A stretch of DNA of 46,800 nucleotides from Lachnospiraceae bacterium. Its GTDB lineage: Bacteria; Bacillota; Clostridia; Lachnospirales; Lachnospiraceae. Positions 26,547-34,767 of the stretch are shown here, in pieces. The notes beneath the pieces are model-generated. The model was given only the letters and a program-made list of their open reading frames with translations, ran no database searches and was not told where the DNA came from. Made by a program: the position numbers and the translations under genes. Every line of letters begins with the position of its first letter. Within the stretch, counting starts at the first letter, position 1. The stretch is from contig JAILLN010000016.1 in the NCBI GenBank assembly GCA_024693135.1, forward strand, positions 1 through 46,800. The letters are read 5' to 3'.

Positions 26547-26828
26547 TCACGGCAGGTCTGATACAATCTGAAGATCGGAAGGCATCCAGTGCGGCTTCCG
26601 GTTCCTTCCGATTATCCCGGGCAGCATTCTTATATTATAGTTGTTCGACATATTCATCTCAAGCCACTGATTCATGTCGTATGTTGCCGATTTTGGAATA
26701 TCATCCAGACCATAAATATGATATAATGATATATGCTTTTTGTTCAGGACAGCATGAAAATGGACTTGATCCTCTTTGGACATATGTTCAGCGGGATGAT
26801 TTGCAAAAAGACGGCGGGTCATTTTCAT
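26547..26828 (-). CDS. Doubtful ORF, possible gene remnant
   Basis: A 93-residue open frame in the otherwise gene-free 26469-26999 interval. It has no ribosome binding site before its ATG and no recognised domain, and an overlapping plus-strand frame is equally long. Parts such as KPHWMPSDLQIV read like protein, so it may be a decayed gene. Confidence 0.25.
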   Translation of the reverse strand: MKMTRRLFANHPAEHMSKEDQVHFHAVLNKKHISLYHIYGLDDIPKSATYDMNQWLEMNMSNNYNIRMLPGIIGRNRKPHWMPSDLQIVSDLP

Positions 26829-26999
26829 TTTGTGCAGATAAGGCGATTACTTTTTTAATACGGCAGGTGATGGAATATATGATTTAGGATCCGGCATAGA
26901 TCGTGGCATTTTTATTTTTCACAATTTTACAGCAGCAGGGGACACCCTTTCCTTGCGATATCTTTGGACACTTTACTGGTTATGGAAAGGAGAGGCAGG

Positions 27000-28412
27000 A
27001 TGATTTTTGGAAAAAATAAAAAAGAGGTTGAAGCAGCCGAAAACACGGTCAAAGAGCTTGAAGCAAAGCTTAGTGAAAAAAGCAGTGAGGCTCAGTTGTA
27101 CTATAGAATGCTCGAGTCGATAAACACATCGACTCATCTTGCGATATGGATCGCTTTTTTTGATGAAGAAGGAGGACAGAAGGGAGTCCAGTTCACCGAC
27201 GAGATGCGCCGGACGCTCGGGTATTCCAAGTCGGAAATGCCGGACAGTTTTGATTTTCTCCCTAAGATCATTCATCCGGAGGATATGGACAAGGTCTTTG
27301 ACTGCTTTGGCCGGGCGGTCTCGGACAAAAATGCTAAATACGACGTTGACTACCGGCTGATGCTGAAGAACGGCGAATATCGCATGTTCCATGCCGCCGG
27401 CGAGTGCCTGCGCCGCCAGGACGGTACCCCGGAGGTCTTCATCGGAACCTTCAAGGATATCCAGGAGCAGATCGAGACACAGGCTATCCTGGAACATGAC
27501 AGAAGAAGACAGCTTGCAGTTGACAAGATGATGCTCGAGGGCAGCTGGAGCATGGATCTGACCAAATATGCCATCGATGATGTGGCTTCTCCCATGGTCT
27601 ATTCGGACCAGTTCAAAAAGATCCTGGGCTACACCCCCGGCAACCCGGAGTTTCCGGATGTCATGGAATCCTGGATCACAAAAATCCATCCCGATGATGT
27701 GCCGGGAGCATCTGCGGCAATGGCAAAACAGATGGCGGATGCCTCGGGCCAGACCGTATTTGACATGGAGTACCGCATCAAGCATAAAGACGGCTATTAC
27801 GTATGGGTCAGGGCCTCAAGCTATGTTGTCTGGGAATCCGGGGAACCTGTTATGGCTGCCGGTACGATACTTGACATTTCAGCAGAAAAGGCCCACGAGG
27901 AAGATTTTGAGACAAAGCTCGAACCTGAGATCGAGAATCTGAACAAGAACATTGAAGCTGTTGCAAACGTCATAAGGGAAGCATCCTCCAAGATGCAGCA
28001 GGTGGCCCAGAAGCAGACCGGGATCGCACAGGAGTCCGAATCGATCGAAAAATCTGTGGATGATTCGATGGAGATCATCAAGATCATAGAAAGCATTGCA
28101 TCCCAGACAAATCTTCTCTCTCTCAATGCCTCCATCGAGGCGGCACGGGCGGGCGAGGCCGGACGCGGCTTTGCAGTAGTCGCAAACGAGGTTCAGTCCC
28201 TTGCCACATCAACTGCCGATACTACCAGCAACATATCCGGGATCCTTGGCGGGATGAACAACTCGATAAAGAGCATGATAGAAAGCATCAATGACATCAG
28301 CAGTTCTGTTACGAGCCAAAGCTCCAGCATGAATGAGATAAACGATACGATCGAAGACATTAAAGGCATGGCTCTCAACATTGAGAACATGGCAAGGTCG
28401 CTGTACAGGTAA
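27000..28412 (+). CDS. Soluble methyl-accepting protein with two PAS domains
   Basis: A 470-residue protein without membrane segments. A short coiled-coil start (about 10-40) precedes two PAS domains with their C-terminal PAC segments: about 45-165 ([30 protein letters not shown]) and about 190-305 ([29 protein letters not shown]). The C-terminal ~150 residues are a chemoreceptor signalling domain with the near-invariant hairpin tip [22 protein letters not shown]. The ATG at 27000 has AAGGAG 7 bases upstream. It presumably senses an intracellular cofactor or ligand and signals to a CheA/CheW array, or to another partner if the organism is not motile. No che gene is in the window. A terminator follows. 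Confidence 0.92.
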   Translation: MIFGKNKKEVEAAENTVKELEAKLSEKSSEAQLYYRMLESINTSTHLAIWIAFFDEEGGQKGVQFTDEMRRTLGYSKSEMPDSFDFLPKIIHPEDMDKVFDCFGRAVSDKNAKYDVDYRLMLKNGEYRMFHAAGECLRRQDGTPEVFIGTFKDIQEQIETQAILEHDRRRQLAVDKMMLEGSWSMDLTKYAIDDVASPMVYSDQFKKILGYTPGNPEFPDVMESWITKIHPDDVPGASAAMAKQMADASGQTVFDMEYRIKHKDGYYVWVRASSYVVWESGEPVMAAGTILDISAEKAHEEDFETKLEPEIENLNKNIEAVANVIREASSKMQQVAQKQTGIAQESESIEKSVDDSMEIIKIIESIASQTNLLSLNASIEAARAGEAGRGFAVVANEVQSLATSTADTTSNISGILGGMNNSIKSMIESINDISSSVTSQSSSMNEINDTIEDIKGMALNIENMARSLYR

Positions 28413-28451
28413 TATTCGCATCCATGCCAGCGTTTGACGAAAGATGCAGGA

Positions 28452-28485
28452 ATCCCCGCAGGCCAAGGTCTGCGGGGATTTCTGT
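28452..28485 (+). terminator. Terminator after the PAS/MCP gene
   Basis: AATCCCCGCAG (28452-28462) pairs perfectly with CTGCGGGGATT (28471-28481) across an 8-base loop, followed by a short T-containing tail. The perfect 11-bp stem makes termination likely although the T-run is weak. Confidence 0.7.
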
Positions 28486-28532
28486 AAGAACGAGCTTTCG
28501 GATAAAATGATTCTTCTACCGTGACGGCAATC

Positions 28533-28802
28533 TTATAAGCCTTTCCGTAGCGGATTCATGGTAAAGGAAGAATAAGAATACAGTTTGGCCGGTGCCTTAT
28601 ACTGATCCAGAACCTTCACCGTGGCAGTATAGGTCTTCCCGCCTGCGTAAGCGCAGATGGCGGTGCTGCCCTTGGCCAGTGCCGTCACCTTCCCGTCATT
28701 GATGATCGCCACCTTCGGATTTGCCGCCTCCCAGGTGATCGGATACTGCTCCTCCAGACCGGATACAGGACTGTTGAGATAGAACAGCTTGTTTTTCTTA
28801 AT
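28533..28802 (-). pseudogene. Ig-like (Big_2) domain remnant, or gene with an ATT start
   Basis: The minus strand encodes 89 residues forming one Big_2 module: ITWEAANPKVAIINDGKV, ALAKGSTAICAYAGGKTY, TATVKVLD, then a natural stop. There is no ATG, GTG or TTG at its head. A stop codon (TAA) lies in frame just upstream, and the first codon after a perfect AAGGAGG is ATT. Either this is the 3' stub of a larger surface protein like the one at 19279, or ATT is used as a rare start. It lies 19 bases downstream of the flavin-binding protein gene. A stub is more likely, because a lone Big_2 module without signal peptide has no evident role. Confidence 0.6.
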
Positions 28803-28821
28803 GAAACCTCCTTATGCTTTT

Positions 28822-29298
28822 TTATGATTCGCTGACCAGTTTCCCAGTCATATGCTCTATTATCAGTTCCAGACATTGCACTCTTGGAAGAGCGTTGGTA
28901 AGCTCCTTTTGAAGAAATGCTTCATCATCCGTAAATTTACGGCATAAATTCGTGCATATCTCCCTGGTCTTATCCGCATCTGTTACAAGCTTCATGCGTC
29001 CAAAGATCACTACACTGTTGATATTCAAAGCCCATTCGCCATCTTTACGATATCCTTCATCATAAACGCAATAGCTGACTTTATCACATTTGGTGATCGA
29101 ATCCAGCTTATGCCCTTCCTTGGCGCAATGGAAATACAGTTTACCGTCCGCTTCGTTATACCAGTGATCAAGTGGTATCCCATAAGGGTATCCGTCATCG
29201 CCGATCATAGAGAGAACACCCCTCGGTTCTTCTTTAAGGATCCGAATACACTCCTCTTCACTGATCTGTTGCTTAAATCGCCTCATTCCTCTGAACAT
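28822..29298 (-). CDS. Pyridoxamine 5'-phosphate oxidase-like flavin-binding protein
   Basis: A 158-residue split-barrel protein of the PNPOx/NimA-like group. RGVLSMIGDDGYPYGIPLDHWYN forms the first strands around the flavin site, and GKLYFHCAKEGHKLDSI matches the conserved stretch that contacts FMN phosphate, with the His/Gly/Lys pattern typical of NimA-like proteins. AAGGAG lies 10 bases before the ATG. Members bind FMN, F420 or haem and often reduce small molecules; which applies here is not visible. It belongs to the more A+T-rich block starting about here. Confidence 0.88.
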   Translation of the reverse strand: MFRGMRRFKQQISEEECIRILKEEPRGVLSMIGDDGYPYGIPLDHWYNEADGKLYFHCAKEGHKLDSITKCDKVSYCVYDEGYRKDGEWALNINSVVIFGRMKLVTDADKTREICTNLCRKFTDDEAFLQKELTNALPRVQCLELIIEHMTGKLVSES

Positions 29299-29334
29299 CC
29301 GAAAACATCTCCTTCATCGCTCTTTCCGCTCAAA

Positions 29335-29622
29335 TCATTTCAATGTCTCGCTCAAACTGTTCGTTATTCCCCTTGGTCCCCGTACAGCATAGATACCATA
29401 CCTGTCCTTCAAAACATCAAATGTAAACTCATCCGGCTTGTACCTCTTAAGCAGTTTTATCTTCATAAGTGCCTTAATCATCAGATTCTCGTTCGGATAT
29501 TTATATGGAATATCTGTCTCCGTAACCTTGCACTTATAGAGAATTGCAGACACCGGCGATCCGACATACATAAAAACGGTATCCCCTGTTTTTATTCCGG
29601 CTCCCTGCTTCCAGTTGATCAT
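29335..29622 (-). CDS. EVE/PUA-like small protein, probably N-terminally truncated
   Basis: A 95-residue protein. WKQGAGIKTGDTVFMYVGSPVSAI and KCKVTETDIPY resemble the central part of EVE-type PUA-like domains. YKPDEFTFDVLKDRYGIYAVRGPRGIT looks like a conserved C-terminus. EVE domains usually have 30-50 residues before this motif. Here an in-frame TAG lies six codons upstream of the ATG and no clear ribosome binding site is seen. It may be a truncated gene. EVE domains bind modified nucleobases, but such a role is speculative here. Confidence 0.55.
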   Translation of the reverse strand: MINWKQGAGIKTGDTVFMYVGSPVSAILYKCKVTETDIPYKYPNENLMIKALMKIKLLKRYKPDEFTFDVLKDRYGIYAVRGPRGITNSLSETLK

Positions 29623-29772
29623 GCCCGCCCTGTCAGACTACCATCAAAATCAGATCCGGTCTGTTGTCCAGTTCAAGCCCTGGATTGTTTCGTCCGTTTC
29701 CCTATGTCAACATAGGTCTAAAAGTTTTTTGTGCCATTTTTTCGGATGGCGGAGTTTTGACCTGTAAAACAT

Positions 29773-30462
29773 TTACCTTTTTATCTTAAGACTTTTCAAA
29801 TACTCTTTCTGCTCCGGGGTAATCCGGTTGCTCTCCACAGATTTCTGAATCGCTTTATTATGCGTCCAGACATCCAATCTCTTCCCTTCTATATACGGCA
29901 GTATCACATCGTATTGCTTTGCCAGAGCCGTGGCGAAATACCATGCGATCATCATATTGATATAGTATTCATCGGATCTGATTTCAGATATCATTTTCGG
30001 ATAGTCCGGATCAAAATCTTCATCCAGGAAATGCTCCATAAGCATCCCTATTCCGAATCTTACCGTATACGTTTTATCGGATAAAGTCCAATTCCTTATC
30101 TGTTCTATCAACTCCGACCGATGTTTCTTAAAGGCTTTCGGTGACATCTGATCACAAGTCGCCCAATTATCGACAAACGGCAAAAAATGTATCACCGCTT
30201 CCAGGCACTGTTCATAATCCTTAATTTCAGAGATGATGAACGCATGAATTTGATTCTCGTCAAAATACGGATGCGGAAGCTCACTCAGGAATTCCTGTAC
30301 GTCCTCATTTTTTACAAGTATCTTCGCATATTTCCGAAGTTCCGGTGTCCTTACTCCAATCACTGTGTCCGGGTTTACCGTTGGAATAAGCTTGCGCTGA
30401 AAATCACGGTATTTCACATCCTGTAGACGAAACAGTTCTGTCCGGATATCTTCACTGATCAT
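29773..30462 (-). CDS. DNA alkylation repair protein, AlkD-like
   Basis: A 229-residue all-helical HEAT-like repeat protein. Family landmarks are GVRTPELRKYAK, FVDNWATCDQMSPK (Trp and Asp at the AlkD catalytic site), VRFGIGMLMEHFL (Arg) and MMIAWYFATALAK (Trp). AlkD-type glycosylases remove N3- and N7-alkylated purines without base flipping. AAGGAGGG lies about 9 bases before the ATG. It is a single gene in the A+T-rich block and its length is normal for the family. The key aromatic and acidic residues appear intact, so activity is plausible. Confidence 0.92.
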   Translation of the reverse strand: MISEDIRTELFRLQDVKYRDFQRKLIPTVNPDTVIGVRTPELRKYAKILVKNEDVQEFLSELPHPYFDENQIHAFIISEIKDYEQCLEAVIHFLPFVDNWATCDQMSPKAFKKHRSELIEQIRNWTLSDKTYTVRFGIGMLMEHFLDEDFDPDYPKMISEIRSDEYYINMMIAWYFATALAKQYDVILPYIEGKRLDVWTHNKAIQKSVESNRITPEQKEYLKSLKIKR

Positions 30463-30547
30463 TTATCCAGCCCTCCTTATTCACTCTGCTTTTTTCATAT
30501 AACAGCATTTATTCTTTCCTGAACAAACCTACATTTCAGGGCTGTAT

Positions 30548-30691
30548 TCATGGAGCCTTTATTGGAAACAGCATGTGCCCACACTGGTCTTTTCCTCTTT
30601 TTCCCATCATGCAGCCTAAACTGAACACCTTAACGGCAAAGCAACCCACAGCAATCATATCAATTACACTCACGGCAATCACCCCTTTCAT
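30548..30691 (-). CDS. Possible 47-residue membrane protein
   Basis: A short open frame with a hydrophobic first half (VIAVSVIDMIAVGCFAVKVF) and a basic middle (MMGKRGKDQ), consistent with one membrane helix. GGAAGGGA lies about 7 bases before the ATG. It occupies the gap between the AlkD-like gene and the tRNA-Leu promoter. No family is recognised, and it could be spurious. Confidence 0.4.
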   Translation of the reverse strand: MKGVIAVSVIDMIAVGCFAVKVFSLGCMMGKRGKDQCGHMLFPIKAP

Positions 30692-30827
30692 ACATATTCC
30701 CTTCCGGGTTTCTATATGAACAGGGCCTGCTCTCCCTGACGAAAGCTAACCGCCACCGTTTAGGCAACCTCATCCGAGATTATAATTAATCCTCCGTGTG
30801 AATGCAATTATCCGATCCAAACTCAAG

Positions 30828-30856
30828 TTGACAAATGAAACAAATCGTGGTATCGT
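30828..30856 (+). promoter_or_regulatory. Promoter of tRNA-Leu
   Basis: A perfect TTGACA (30828-30833), a 17-base spacer and TATCGT (30851-30856). Transcription would begin about 38 bases before the mature tRNA, typical of a stable RNA gene. Confidence 0.75.
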
Positions 30857-30900
30857 ATTTTTTGCTTGTTTTAAGCGGTTCAACCGTGATACAGGCAGAG

Positions 30901-30984
30901 GCGGAAGTGTCGGAACTGGCAGACGAGCAAGACTAAGGATCTTGTGATAGTAATATCGTGTGGGTTCAAGTCCCATCTTCCGCA
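30901..30984 (+). tRNA. tRNA-Leu, anticodon AAG
   Basis: A class II tRNA with a full cloverleaf. The acceptor is GCGGAAG/CTTCCGC with discriminator A and no encoded CCA. The D-arm contains AACTGGCAGACG, as in leucine tRNAs. The anticodon stem is CAAGA/TCTTG around the loop CTAAGGA, giving anticodon AAG. The long variable arm is GATA-GTAA-TATC, and the T-loop is TTCAAGT. It reads CUU and, if A34 is deaminated to inosine, CUC and CUA as well. The last 20 bases recur at 36443-36462, marking this gene as the attachment target of an inserted element. Terminators follow directly. Confidence 0.95.
30965..30984 (+). repeat. Attachment-site-like direct repeat, left copy (within tRNA-Leu)
   Basis: TTCAAGTCCCATCTTCCGCA, the T-loop to discriminator part of the tRNA, identical to 36443-36462. 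Confidence 0.8.
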
Positions 30985-30991
30985 GATAATG

Positions 30992-31103
30992 AGCCGAGCA
31001 AAAAGCTCGGCTTTTTGTTTGCCCAAAACTGATGCCCTCTCGTGCTTGCACGAAAGAGGGCATTTGTTTTGGGACAAAACAAAAGAAGCGTCAGCTTCTT
31101 TTT
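30992..31103 (+). terminator. Series of three terminator hairpins after tRNA-Leu
   Basis: Hairpin 1 is AGCCGAGC/GCTCGGCT (30992-31012) with loop AAAAA, followed by TTTTGTTTG. Hairpin 2 pairs ATGCCCTCT (31032-31040) with AGAGGGCAT (31055-31063), followed by TTGTTTT. Hairpin 3 pairs AAGAAGC (31083-31089) with GCTTCTT (31094-31100), followed by more T; on the minus strand it is also followed by T-rich sequence and could end the gene at 31159. Confidence 0.8.
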
Positions 31104-31158
31104 ATTCGGCGAATCCGTGAAAGTCCAAACCGTCGCGATGATCCATAGATTCTTCAAT

Positions 31159-31629
31159 CTATTCCGCATCTGGCTCTTTGGCATTTTCGATTGTTTCTGT
31201 TTCTTCTTCCTCTAACTCATTAAGCTTACTTGTGCAGTGATTATATTGAGCTATTGCCCTCATAATCGCATTAAGATCTGCGGGTGAAAACATACCTGCA
31301 GCCCTTGCAAGATCCCCGAAATTATTGACGTTCACCTTCAAGTTTCCACCGCTTGGAAGGCTTATGTTAAGAACTTCTTTTTCATTTGTCATATCTCCAA
31401 GACATATGGAGTTGGTTTTATAATCGCACAGAAAGGCTACACCGTTATACTCGATCACCCCATCTTTAGCCAAATGATCATAAGGACAGGTTTTAGACTT
31501 TTCAGTGCTCATTATTTCACGGAACAACCTTCCTTTCTCAGCACTATCAGCCCTGTCCGTCCTCCGATCATGAGTAAATGTCTGCATTGGATTAAAATTA
31601 TTTGAGCTTAGAATTCCTGCTATTCCCAT
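31159..31629 (-). CDS. Protein of unknown function
   Basis: A 156-residue soluble protein; no family is recognised. The N-terminus is Asn/Arg-rich. The middle has two possible metal-binding or structural cysteines (TCPYDHLAK, VAFLCDYKTNSICLGDM). DLNAIMRAIAQYNHCTSKLNELEEEE forms a helical, acidic C-terminus. AGAGGAA lies before the ATG, so it is probably translated. It is the first gene inside the putative island, next to the tRNA end, on the same strand as the potassium operon but separated from it by about 200 bases. Confidence 0.7.
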   Translation of the reverse strand: MGIAGILSSNNFNPMQTFTHDRRTDRADSAEKGRLFREIMSTEKSKTCPYDHLAKDGVIEYNGVAFLCDYKTNSICLGDMTNEKEVLNISLPSGGNLKVNVNNFGDLARAAGMFSPADLNAIMRAIAQYNHCTSKLNELEEEETETIENAKEPDAE

Positions 31630-31783
31630 AGTGATTCCTCTCTTCCGAACTGACCAGAATAAAAAAGGCGTGTAACTTCAACATTCACTCCGTAGAAATG
31701 GCACGCAATCCGTTGCTTATAGTGCTTTTATTTTATATCGGCATCTCATCTTCAAAACTTTAGAAAAAAGCATCGAAAGAGTT

Positions 31784-31814
31784 ATGAACCACTACCCCCG
31801 TCCCCAAAGGCTCA
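31784..31814. repeat. 31-bp inverted repeat, left copy
   Basis: It matches the reverse complement of 36182-36212 at 29 of 31 positions. The core is CCCCGTCCCCAAAGGCTCA. It lies 21 bases past the stop of the response-regulator gene, and the right copy lies 82 bases before the ktrB start. The pair exactly brackets the four-gene potassium operon. Confidence 0.85.
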
Positions 31815-31835
31815 AAGGCCCAAAAACCCAGAGGT

Positions 31836-32534
31836 TCAAAGTTTGAGCATCCTGTATCCTGTTCCAATGTGGGTCTGGATGTATTTGGGATGTGCGGTAT
31901 CAGTTTCGATCTTTTTTCTCAGTGATGCCATGAAAACTCTTAAAGAGGCTACGTCGCTTTCAACCGATTTACCCCAGATCTGCCCTGTAATAAATGTATA
32001 TGTAAGAACCTTGCCGACATTTTTGGCAAGAAGGCAAAGAAGCTTATATTCCATCGGTGTAAGCGACAATTCCCTGTCTTCAAGATATGCTATTCCGGCA
32101 GCGTAATCTATCAAAAGATCACCATTCATAAATGTGAAATTGGTCTCATCAGACATCTCCGCACTTATAATCCTTCTCTGTGCTACCCTGATCCTGGCCA
32201 TAAGTTCTTCAACAGAAAAAGGCTTAGTCAAATAGTCATCCGCCCCGCTGTCAAGTGCCGCTATCTTGTCCTCGTCTTCACCACGTGCGCTTACTACAAT
32301 TATAGGGATCTGACTCCATTCCCTTACCTTACGGATCAGTTCTACTCCATCCATGTCCGGCAATCCCAAGTCTAACAGTACAATATCAGCCTTCGCACCG
32401 GTAAGTGTTATTATTCCTGCATTTCCGTCAGATACACACTCAACGGCATAACCGTTTGACTTGAGAGATGTGATCATCAATTTTCTGATCTGTATATCAT
32501 CTTCAATTACGAGGATCCTGTTTTTACTGTTCAT
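31836..32534 (-). CDS. KdpE-like response regulator
   Basis: A 232-residue OmpR/PhoB-type regulator. The receiver has acidic EDD at 11-13, phosphoacceptor D55 in LLDLGLPDMDG, and KPFSVEELMARI. The winged helix has LTPMEYKLLCLLAKNVGKVLT and LRVFMASLRKKIE, ending GTGYRM. The ATG at 32534 lies inside the end of the kinase gene (11-base overlap), indicating translational coupling. It is closest in pattern to KdpE and pairs with the KdpD-like kinase. Because the operon starts with ktrB-ktrA, it probably controls potassium uptake. No kdpFABC genes are in the window. Confidence 0.9.
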   Translation of the reverse strand: MNSKNRILVIEDDIQIRKLMITSLKSNGYAVECVSDGNAGIITLTGAKADIVLLDLGLPDMDGVELIRKVREWSQIPIIVVSARGEDEDKIAALDSGADDYLTKPFSVEELMARIRVAQRRIISAEMSDETNFTFMNGDLLIDYAAGIAYLEDRELSLTPMEYKLLCLLAKNVGKVLTYTFITGQIWGKSVESDVASLRVFMASLRKKIETDTAHPKYIQTHIGTGYRMLKL

Positions 32535-34104
32535 CAGTCTTAATACCTTTAGCTTCCGGCAAAGTAAACCTGAATACTTCTCCGCCTGATTCATTAGAAT
32601 CCGCCTCTATCACTCCGCCGTGAGCCTCCACGATCGATCTGCATAAAGCAAGACCCAGCCCTATGCTTTTTCTTGAATCTTCAACGCTTTTCTTGCCGTT
32701 ATAGAACATTTCAAAAACACGTTTTTTCTCATCGGCAGAGATACCCGGGCCATTATCGCTTACCGATACAACGATCTGACCATCCTTCTTTACACTGCTT
32801 AAGATAATAGTAGAACCTGCGCCTGAGTACTTGATCGCATTGTCGATCAGGTTGATTATGACCTGAACTATCAGATGCGGATCCACGTTGACAAGCAGCA
32901 TATCATCGCTCTTCTTCACTACCAGGGAATGTTCCGAAATATGCCTGTCAATATGTTGTAATGCTTCATCTATGATATCATCCAGCACCTCATTGGTACA
33001 GTTTAAACTTACCTTTCCCTCCTGCACCCGGCTTATTGACAGAAGGTTTTCAACAAGATTGATAAGCCACTTCGAATCATCATATATATCCTGTTGTAAT
33101 TGTCTTCGCGTAGAGATATCAAGTTCATCACCCGACTGTAATAACACGCTGGCATTACCCGATATCGAAGTAAGAGGTGTTCTTAAGTCATGAGAGATAC
33201 TTCTGAGAAGATTGGCCTTCAGGCGCTCATTCTGGACCTTTATTTTCTCGTTTTCCTTTTCATTTAATGACTTAATGTTCTCCATTGCCAGTTCACACTG
33301 GTTGAGGATAGCAGTCGTTATACCTTCTGTATATTCATCTCTGTTCTTTCCCGCGTTCAGTATCCCCACAACACCGTATATATGGCCGGTATACATTATC
33401 GGGATATATGATCCCTGTGCAGCGGGATATACGGCAGTACCGTTGCCGGCACGCTTACCGCTTCGATATGTCCATTCAAGACTGTCTTTTTCGATCTTGG
33501 TATCAAATCCTTTCCTGCATTCCTCCGGGAAGAAAAGCGCTCCCTCACTCGAATTATCTCCCAAATCTATACATACACCCCTGTCATGCAGTTTCTTGAG
33601 TTGCATACCTATCACAGTCGCGACCTCTTCGTAGTTATCCGCCTTATTGAGCAGCTGGCTCGTATCAAATAAGATCTGCGTCCTTACTTTATCTTTCTCC
33701 GCCTGTCTAAGCATCTTCCTTAGTTGGTCCGCAAGCATTCCGACCAAGAAAGAAACTATAAACATTACAAAGAAGGTCATTGAATAATCAGAGTCATATG
33801 CGAGCAGCGAGTATTTGGGTTCCGTGAAAAAGAAATTAAACACTATTACGCATATTACTGATACCACTGCATTGATCACTATTCCGGAGACCCTTACAGC
33901 AATGAGCTGAACAGCAAAAATATACCATGCTATGACCGTAACATCGGAAAAACCAAGTTTATGAAAGATCAGCCCGAGGATGGTCGCACATAAGACAGTC
34001 GCTATTACGAAGACAAGGTCTTTTAAGGAAGCGCTAAAGCCTTTGTTTTTTAATTTTCCTGTTTGGTCTTCTCCAATCACGAAATTTATGAATTTTAGCA
34101 GCAT
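32524..34104 (-). CDS. KdpD-like sensor histidine kinase lacking the KdpD N-terminal domain
   Basis: A 526-residue kinase. Four membrane segments within about 28-125 match the DUF4118 domain of KdpD. A GAF-like region follows (about 145-270), then HisKA with SISHDLRTPLTS (phosphorylated H305) and an ATPase domain with INLIDNAIKYS, VSDNGPGIS and GLGLALCRSIVEAHGG. The ~380-residue cytoplasmic sensor and Usp part at the start of canonical KdpD is absent, and the protein begins directly at the membrane domain. The frame is intact, so this is a short architecture rather than a broken gene. Its start overlaps the ktrA stop by 10 bases. Its proximity to ktrAB suggests it senses potassium or turgor. 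Confidence 0.9.
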   Translation of the reverse strand: MLLKFINFVIGEDQTGKLKNKGFSASLKDLVFVIATVLCATILGLIFHKLGFSDVTVIAWYIFAVQLIAVRVSGIVINAVVSVICVIVFNFFFTEPKYSLLAYDSDYSMTFFVMFIVSFLVGMLADQLRKMLRQAEKDKVRTQILFDTSQLLNKADNYEEVATVIGMQLKKLHDRGVCIDLGDNSSEGALFFPEECRKGFDTKIEKDSLEWTYRSGKRAGNGTAVYPAAQGSYIPIMYTGHIYGVVGILNAGKNRDEYTEGITTAILNQCELAMENIKSLNEKENEKIKVQNERLKANLLRSISHDLRTPLTSISGNASVLLQSGDELDISTRRQLQQDIYDDSKWLINLVENLLSISRVQEGKVSLNCTNEVLDDIIDEALQHIDRHISEHSLVVKKSDDMLLVNVDPHLIVQVIINLIDNAIKYSGAGSTIILSSVKKDGQIVVSVSDNGPGISADEKKRVFEMFYNGKKSVEDSRKSIGLGLALCRSIVEAHGGVIEADSNESGGEVFRFTLPEAKGIKTDEQ

Positions 34105-34736
34105 CTCTGTATATCCGAATCCTTTCCCAGGACCAATAGCCTTTCAGTTCCCGAAAACTGAGTGTTATTATCTATTTGCATACTTAACTTATCATCGATC
34201 TTAACTGCCATAACATTCAGTTTGTATTTTTTTCTGACATCAAGTTCCCCTATCGTCTTTCCTATCCATTTGATCGGAACATCGATCTCGGCAATGGAAT
34301 ATCCGTCTTCAATAGAAAGATAATCAAAAATATGATCAGAACTGTAACGAACAGCGGTCCACTCTGCGACTTGTTGTTCCGGACAGACCACATCATCCGC
34401 TCCGTTTCGAAGCAATAACTTCGTCTGTACCTCACTTGATGCGCGTGATATCACTTTTTTTGCCCCCATTTCTTTAAGAAGAGATGTGGTAACAAGCGAT
34501 GCCTGGAAATTATCACCTATAGTAACGATACACAGATCATAATCCCTTATGCCCAGAGTCTCTAAAAACTTCTGATTCGTAGCATCTCCGATCAGCGCAT
34601 TTGATACATAAGGCAGGACTTCCGATACTCTCTCCTCTATTATATCTACCGCCATGACTTCATGCTTAAGCTCCTTCAGCTTGATCGCCGTGTTTTTCCC
34701 GAATCTCCCAAGCCCGACCAACAGCACAGATTTCAT
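34095..34736 (-). CDS. ktrA: Potassium uptake regulatory subunit KtrA/TrkA
   Basis: A 213-residue cytoplasmic RCK protein. The N-terminal Rossmann fold has VLLVGLGRFGKNTA and the acidic AVDI after the second strand, for NAD or ATP binding; CIVTIGDNFQASL and KVISRASSEVQTKLL are typical. A TrkA-C domain follows (IAEIDVPIKWIGKTIGEL...VMAVKI). The single RCK unit and the length fit KtrA rather than the doubled E. coli TrkA. It gates the KtrB channel subunit encoded 31 bases upstream. It overlaps the kinase gene, supporting a single ktrB-ktrA-kinase-regulator transcript. Confidence 0.93.
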   Translation of the reverse strand: MKSVLLVGLGRFGKNTAIKLKELKHEVMAVDIIEERVSEVLPYVSNALIGDATNQKFLETLGIRDYDLCIVTIGDNFQASLVTTSLLKEMGAKKVISRASSEVQTKLLLRNGADDVVCPEQQVAEWTAVRYSSDHIFDYLSIEDGYSIAEIDVPIKWIGKTIGELDVRKKYKLNVMAVKIDDKLSMQIDNNTQFSGTERLLVLGKDSDIQRCC

Positions 34737-34767
34737 ATACTCGCTCCCCTTATATCATTTTCTATCA

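Noticed and set aside
26513..26887. Plus-strand frame upstream of the PAS/MCP gene
   Set aside because: It has no usable ribosome binding site, overlaps a minus-strand frame of similar quality and shows no domain.
26888..26999. Flagellar-sigma-type promoter before the PAS/MCP gene
   Set aside because: A GCGATAT-like -10 is present at 26955-26961, but no TAAA-type -35 lies at the required distance.
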